Part shown: in pieces, positions 61,059-64,000 of the stretch
Numbering within the stretch: position 1 is the first letter of the stretch
Layout: each line of letters begins with the position of its first letter
Assembly (NCBI RefSeq): GCF_023704175.1
Contig: NZ_CP084530.1
Coordinates: 2,006,001 to 2,070,000, forward strand
From: Paenibacillus sp. YPG26
GTDB taxonomy: Bacteria; Bacillota; Bacilli; Paenibacillales; Paenibacillaceae
Direction of reading: 5' to 3'
Length of the DNA stretch: 64,000 bases
Notes under the pieces: model-generated
What the model was told of the DNA's origin: nothing
Seen by the model: only the letters and a program-made list of their open reading frames with translations
Databases searched by the model: none
Made by a program: the position numbers and the translations under genes

Positions 61059-61727
61059 TTATGCTTGCATGAATGCTTTTAACGGCTCCAAAGTCGAGAA
61101 CGTCTTCTTTCCATCCTTTTTACGTTGTTCATCATAGAGTTTGGTCAACTCTACGAATGATTCAGCTTTAATCTTCGTATAACTCAATTTAGTGTATCTG
61201 ATTATGTACGCCTTTTCCCCTTCTTGTTCAACCCACTCGTAAACGAGGTCATATTTGGACCTCAGATTCTTAAAATGAAGTGAACGGCGCAACACTGCAT
61301 AATGTTCTTCAATGGCTTCATCGCATTCCTCCATAATCTTCTCGTATGCGCAGCCAACTCTCATCTGGATCTCCAAGGCCCGTTCACCGCCGTATCTCGC
61401 GAGAAATTCCTCCAACGAAACCAGCGCATATAGCAATATTTGTTCTTTGTCATTCGGATTCCTGAGTTCATAACAGCCTACAACCAGATTACGGTCGGCC
61501 AATTCATCTTTACTGAATTGCATGTTGAACAAAGACTCAAGTAACTCCTGCTTCATAACGGTATCCAACATCTGATCTTTATCAATCTTGATGCCTGTCG
61601 GCACCCACGGAAACGATAGTTGACCATTAATTATGTTACCCCTCATATTCAAGATCGGCAGACCCGTAGCAATAGCGTACGACCTGTTATAACCATTGCC
61701 CGCGAATACTTCATGTTCTTCTCCCAT
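61059..61727 (-). CDS. Conserved-looking protein of unknown function
   Basis: A 222-aa soluble protein. It opens GEEHEVFAGNGYNRSYAIATGLPILNMRG, has a central acidic helical part (EKIMEECDEAIEEHYAVL near 130) and ends with a basic tail. No motif or family is recognised; no signal or membrane segment. I choose ATG 61727, preceded by AGGAGGGG at 11 nt; the frame is open to 61802. It stands alone with its own terminator. Confidence 0.65.
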   Translation of the reverse strand: MGEEHEVFAGNGYNRSYAIATGLPILNMRGNIINGQLSFPWVPTGIKIDKDQMLDTVMKQELLESLFNMQFSKDELADRNLVVGCYELRNPNDKEQILLYALVSLEEFLARYGGERALEIQMRVGCAYEKIMEECDEAIEEHYAVLRRSLHFKNLRSKYDLVYEWVEQEGEKAYIIRYTKLSYTKIKAESFVELTKLYDEQRKKDGKKTFSTLEPLKAFMQA

Positions 61728-61893
61728 TTGTCCTGCCCCTCCTATTAATTCATCACTGCTTTTTATTGAGCAAGAAAATATTTCTGGGATAAATTGTATC
61801 ATATGAGAAACATAAGTTCATCTGATGGTTACATTATCATCTTTTCCTTTATTACAGACTAAACTCACTCAAACTTTGCTAATGATCATATTA

Positions 61894-62811
61894 TCAGGTG
61901 TCTCTGTTCTCCCCAGCGGCATGAGCTAATAATCCATTATCCACAGCTTGTTTCACCCACTCGATAAGCGGAGTGCCCGGTGTAGCAGAACGCAGCTCGT
62001 CTATAACTTGGTCGGGCTTGGGAAGTAAATGAGTATTTAATCCGATCCATTTATACGAATCAGCCAGGCCTGACGCCGTGTCCTTGCCCAGTATCGGAGA
62101 TAAAGCTTCTTCGAACGCTTCCACTGGGAGAGAGAAGAACTGTATCTCTCGGTCGAGTGCAGTGCTAAATTGCTCTGCCAGCTGATTGCCGGTCAGCGCC
62201 TCCGATCCTACGATAGGCAAAATCTGTCCTGCCAGCTCCGGGTGATTAAGCGCGTATACGCTATAAGCAGCTGCATCTTCCATGCTAATCCAAGCAATTG
62301 CAGAATCGGCAGGCACTGGATAAGCCAGTGTTTGATTGCTTAGAACGCCCGGAACCAGGAAGTTTTCCATATAAAGTGTAGGTTTAAGAATAATTGACGG
62401 AATACCGCTTTCCTTCACATAAGCAATCAATTCTCTCTTAATATCATAGAGTGTGACTCCTGTAGCCTCATCAGGATTGAAAGCGCTGGTATTAACAACG
62501 AGAAGCTTAACCTTTGCTTCCTTGGCAGCATCAACGGTATTGCGGATGAATCGGCGATTACGCTCCAGATTGTAGTCCACCGGCAACAGCAGGAACACTT
62601 TGCTAACTCCTTCATGAGCTGCATGGAGGCTGCTTGCATCTGTCAGATCGCCTACAAAGGCGGTAATCCCTTGCTCCTCAAGCTTAGCGGCCTTGTCCGC
62701 GCTTCTTACGATTGTATGAACGATATAACCTTCCTCAAGAAGCCTGCGTGCAACCGCTCCTCCTTGCACACCGCCAGCTCCATAAACTAATACTTTATCC
62801 TTCTTTTCCAT
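61894..62811 (-). CDS. NmrA/SDR-like NAD(P)-binding protein
   Basis: A protein of 305 aa. The extended Rossmann motif GAGGVQGGAVARRLLEEG near 11-28 begins with GxxGxxG. DLTDASSLHAA near 57 and STSAFNPDEA-like text near 113 fit the NmrA family. The usual SDR Tyr-x-x-x-Lys appears only as YDIKREL, so it may be a redox sensor or an atypical quinone/azo reductase-like enzyme. I start at ATG 62811, after AAAGGATG; the frame is open to 62862. It is divergent from an HxlR regulator, which likely represses it. Confidence 0.82.
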   Translation of the reverse strand: MEKKDKVLVYGAGGVQGGAVARRLLEEGYIVHTIVRSADKAAKLEEQGITAFVGDLTDASSLHAAHEGVSKVFLLLPVDYNLERNRRFIRNTVDAAKEAKVKLLVVNTSAFNPDEATGVTLYDIKRELIAYVKESGIPSIILKPTLYMENFLVPGVLSNQTLAYPVPADSAIAWISMEDAAAYSVYALNHPELAGQILPIVGSEALTGNQLAEQFSTALDREIQFFSLPVEAFEEALSPILGKDTASGLADSYKWIGLNTHLLPKPDQVIDELRSATPGTPLIEWVKQAVDNGLLAHAAGENRDT

Positions 62812-62908
62812 TTGCTCAACATCCTTTCGTTTGCTTAAAGTAATTTTGTATATTTGAATCATATAGGCTTAAAATTAAATATGTAAGTACGCACATTTAT
62901 GATATATT

Positions 62909-62924
62909 GTATCCTTTAGGATAC
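62909..62924. promoter_or_regulatory. Probable HxlR operator
   Basis: Perfect palindrome GTATCCT-TT-AGGATAC in the 133-bp region between the divergent NmrA-like and HxlR genes, 20 bp before the regulator's start codon. Confidence 0.6.
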
Positions 62925-62944
62925 TATAAGAGGAGGGAAGCACA

Positions 62945-63295
62945 GTGGATAAGCAACAACACTCGCATAGCTCACCATGTCCTGTTGAATTTACAGTCAA
63001 TATGGTTGGAGGCAAGTATAAGCTGGTCATTTTGCACAAGCTTTCGATGTACGGGGTTATGCGCTTCAATGAATTAATGAGGGAATTTCCCAATATAACG
63101 CAGCGTACACTCACTCGCCAGCTGCGCGAGCTAGAAAGCGATGGGCTTATTAACCGGCAGGTGTATTCTGAAGTTCCACCCAAGGTAGAGTATTCACTCT
63201 CTGAGACTGGTAAGAGCCTCTATCCTATACTTCTCCCTATAGAGCAATGGGGCCTGGATTATATGCAAAAAATTCAGAATACTCGCCTTGTGTAA
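62945..63295 (+). CDS. HxlR family transcriptional regulator
   Basis: A 116-aa winged-helix protein: CPVEFTVNMVGGKYKLVIL near 10-28 (with the Cys often used for redox or aldehyde sensing), MRFNELMREFPNITQRTLTRQLRELESDGLINRQVY near 38-73 and EYSLSETGKSLYPIL near 80. It starts at GTG with AGGAGGGA 7 nt upstream. The divergent NmrA-like gene is its probable target; quinones or aldehydes are common effectors in the family. Confidence 0.9.
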   Translation: MDKQQHSHSSPCPVEFTVNMVGGKYKLVILHKLSMYGVMRFNELMREFPNITQRTLTRQLRELESDGLINRQVYSEVPPKVEYSLSETGKSLYPILLPIEQWGLDYMQKIQNTRLV

Positions 63296-63323
63296 CGATC
63301 AACGATAATGCCCAAGGTTATTT

Positions 63324-63356
63324 CCAAAAAAAAGAGCCGCAATATATGCGACTCTT
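63324..63356 (-). terminator. Terminator of the DsrE2-like gene
   Basis: AAGAG-CGCA and TGCG-CTCTT around ATATA. On the minus strand a run of eight Ts follows. Confidence 0.8.
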
Positions 63357-63396
63357 AGGTCAACTGTTTCATATTTTATAACTATATTTTGTTATA

Positions 63397-64000
63397 TCAT
63401 ATAAACAGATTATGATTGGCTTGTGCTGCCTGTCCCAGATAATAACCTACGCCGCCAATGGTAACCTGATCGATCAGCTCTTCACGCTGAATCCCCATCA
63501 AATCCATAGACATCTGGCAAGCGACCATCTCAACGCCTTGCGCAGCTGCGGATTCCATCAATTCCTCTAGCGAGGCAACATTGTTCTTTTTCATTAATCC
63601 GCGAATCATTTTCGGACCGATTCCGAACATATTCATTCTGGACATTCCAAGCTTGTGGCTGCCACGAGGCAGCATCATGTCGAACATGCGGCCGATCACG
63701 GATTTGGATACTTGTTGTGGTTGATGCTTGCGAATTATATTCAATCCCCAGAATGTAAAGAACATCGTGACCTTGCGGCCACTTGCTGCTGCTCCATTAG
63801 CTATAATAAGTGAAGCAATCGCTTTATCCAGATCCCCGCTGAAGACAACCATGGTACTTGCAGGCTCAGCATCTGACTTAACTATTGCGGAGGATGCGGT
63901 TTGTTCTGCCTTCTTGGCAAGAACCGCTTCAATAATTCCGCCCTTGCTTCGTTCCAATTGCAGCAGCGGAGAACCAGACATTTTGGCCCATGCTTTCACA
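63397..64000 (-). CDS. TusA-DsrE2-type sulfur-carrier protein (N-terminus outside window)
   Basis: The frame is open to the window end, and the 200 residues seen are the C-terminal part. The first ~30 (VKAWAKMSGSPLLQLERSK) look like the end of a TusA-like domain. Residues about 45-200 form a DsrE2/DsrE-like domain: MVVFSGDLDKAIASLIIANGAAASGRKVTMFFTFWGLN near 50-87 and VEMVACQMSMDLMGI near 155, with the Cys in ACQMSMDLMG expected to carry persulfide. Such proteins move sulfur or contribute to persulfide detoxification, often next to rhodanese or CoA-disulfide reductase genes that may lie outside. The GTG at 63999 is probably internal. Confidence 0.75.
   Translation of the reverse strand, partial: VKAWAKMSGSPLLQLERSKGGIIEAVLAKKAEQTASSAIVKSDAEPASTMVVFSGDLDKAIASLIIANGAAASGRKVTMFFTFWGLNIIRKHQPQQVSKSVIGRMFDMMLPRGSHKLGMSRMNMFGIGPKMIRGLMKKNNVASLEELMESAAAQGVEMVACQMSMDLMGIQREELIDQVTIGGVGYYLGQAAQANHNLFI

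Noticed and set aside
1..64000. tRNA, rRNA and CRISPR arrays, and intact transposase genes
   Set aside because: None could be recognised by reading both strands; a tRNAscan, Infernal or IS search was not possible here.

Overview
The window looks like chromosome of an endospore-forming Bacillota, most likely Paenibacillus or a close relative. It carries spore genes (gerQ, a yteA-like gene, and a yraG-yraF-adhB-yraE-yraD-like coat cluster), T-box leaders, strong AGGAGG ribosome binding sites, frequent TTG/GTG starts and moderate GC. I saw no rRNA, tRNA, CRISPR array or intact insertion sequence. All calls come from reading the sequence; no database search was run.

Positions 1-5912 hold the end of an NRPS-independent siderophore operon: an MFS exporter cut by the window edge, two IucA/IucC synthetases and a PLP decarboxylase, resembling the sbnD-E-F-H order of staphyloferrin B. 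Then come a membrane-anchored PAF-acetylhydrolase-like esterase, an orphan tyrosine recombinase beside a large palindrome, and a DUF3900-like protein. A stand-alone leuA follows, controlled by two tandem leucine T-boxes. Positions 12.8-23 kb are housekeeping and sporulation genes: ldh, a polysaccharide deacetylase, a BNR-repeat lipoprotein, a DUF2500 protein, an FAD oxidoreductase, gerQ, a CNNM/CBS transporter, an ECF sigma/anti-sigma pair and a yteA-like gene.

Positions 23.1-29.8 kb form one compact operon: ABC importer (binding protein, two permeases, ATPase), DeoR regulator, alkaline-phosphatase-superfamily phosphodiesterase and PHP phosphoesterase. It reads as a dedicated uptake and two-step hydrolysis route for an organophosphate or phosphonate that I cannot name, and it is the best candidate for an undescribed system here. 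Next are an M29 aminopeptidase, a PadR regulator, a KtrB-like K+ transporter, an AI-2E family permease and a secreted protein with two related domains joined by a Thr-Pro linker.

Positions 37-40.4 kb hold a UPF0718 permease with its own promoter and operator-like repeat, divergent from selD-mnmH (tRNA selenouridine synthesis). Positions 40.6-45.6 kb are a secreted protein, a BcrAB-type ABC transporter and a two-component system in one direction. After an MFS pump comes an AT-rich accessory stretch (about 47-55.8 kb). It holds a royal-jelly/Yellow-family protein, the coat gene cluster around adhB, a half-size MFS protein, an FAD sugar-acid/lactone oxidase-like protein and several gene remnants. 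A 39-bp imperfect direct repeat lies near each end of it. The last part carries nirB-nirD-hemD for assimilatory nitrite reduction, a VOC protein, a decayed SRPBCC gene, an NmrA/HxlR divergent pair and a TusA-DsrE2-type protein cut by the window end.
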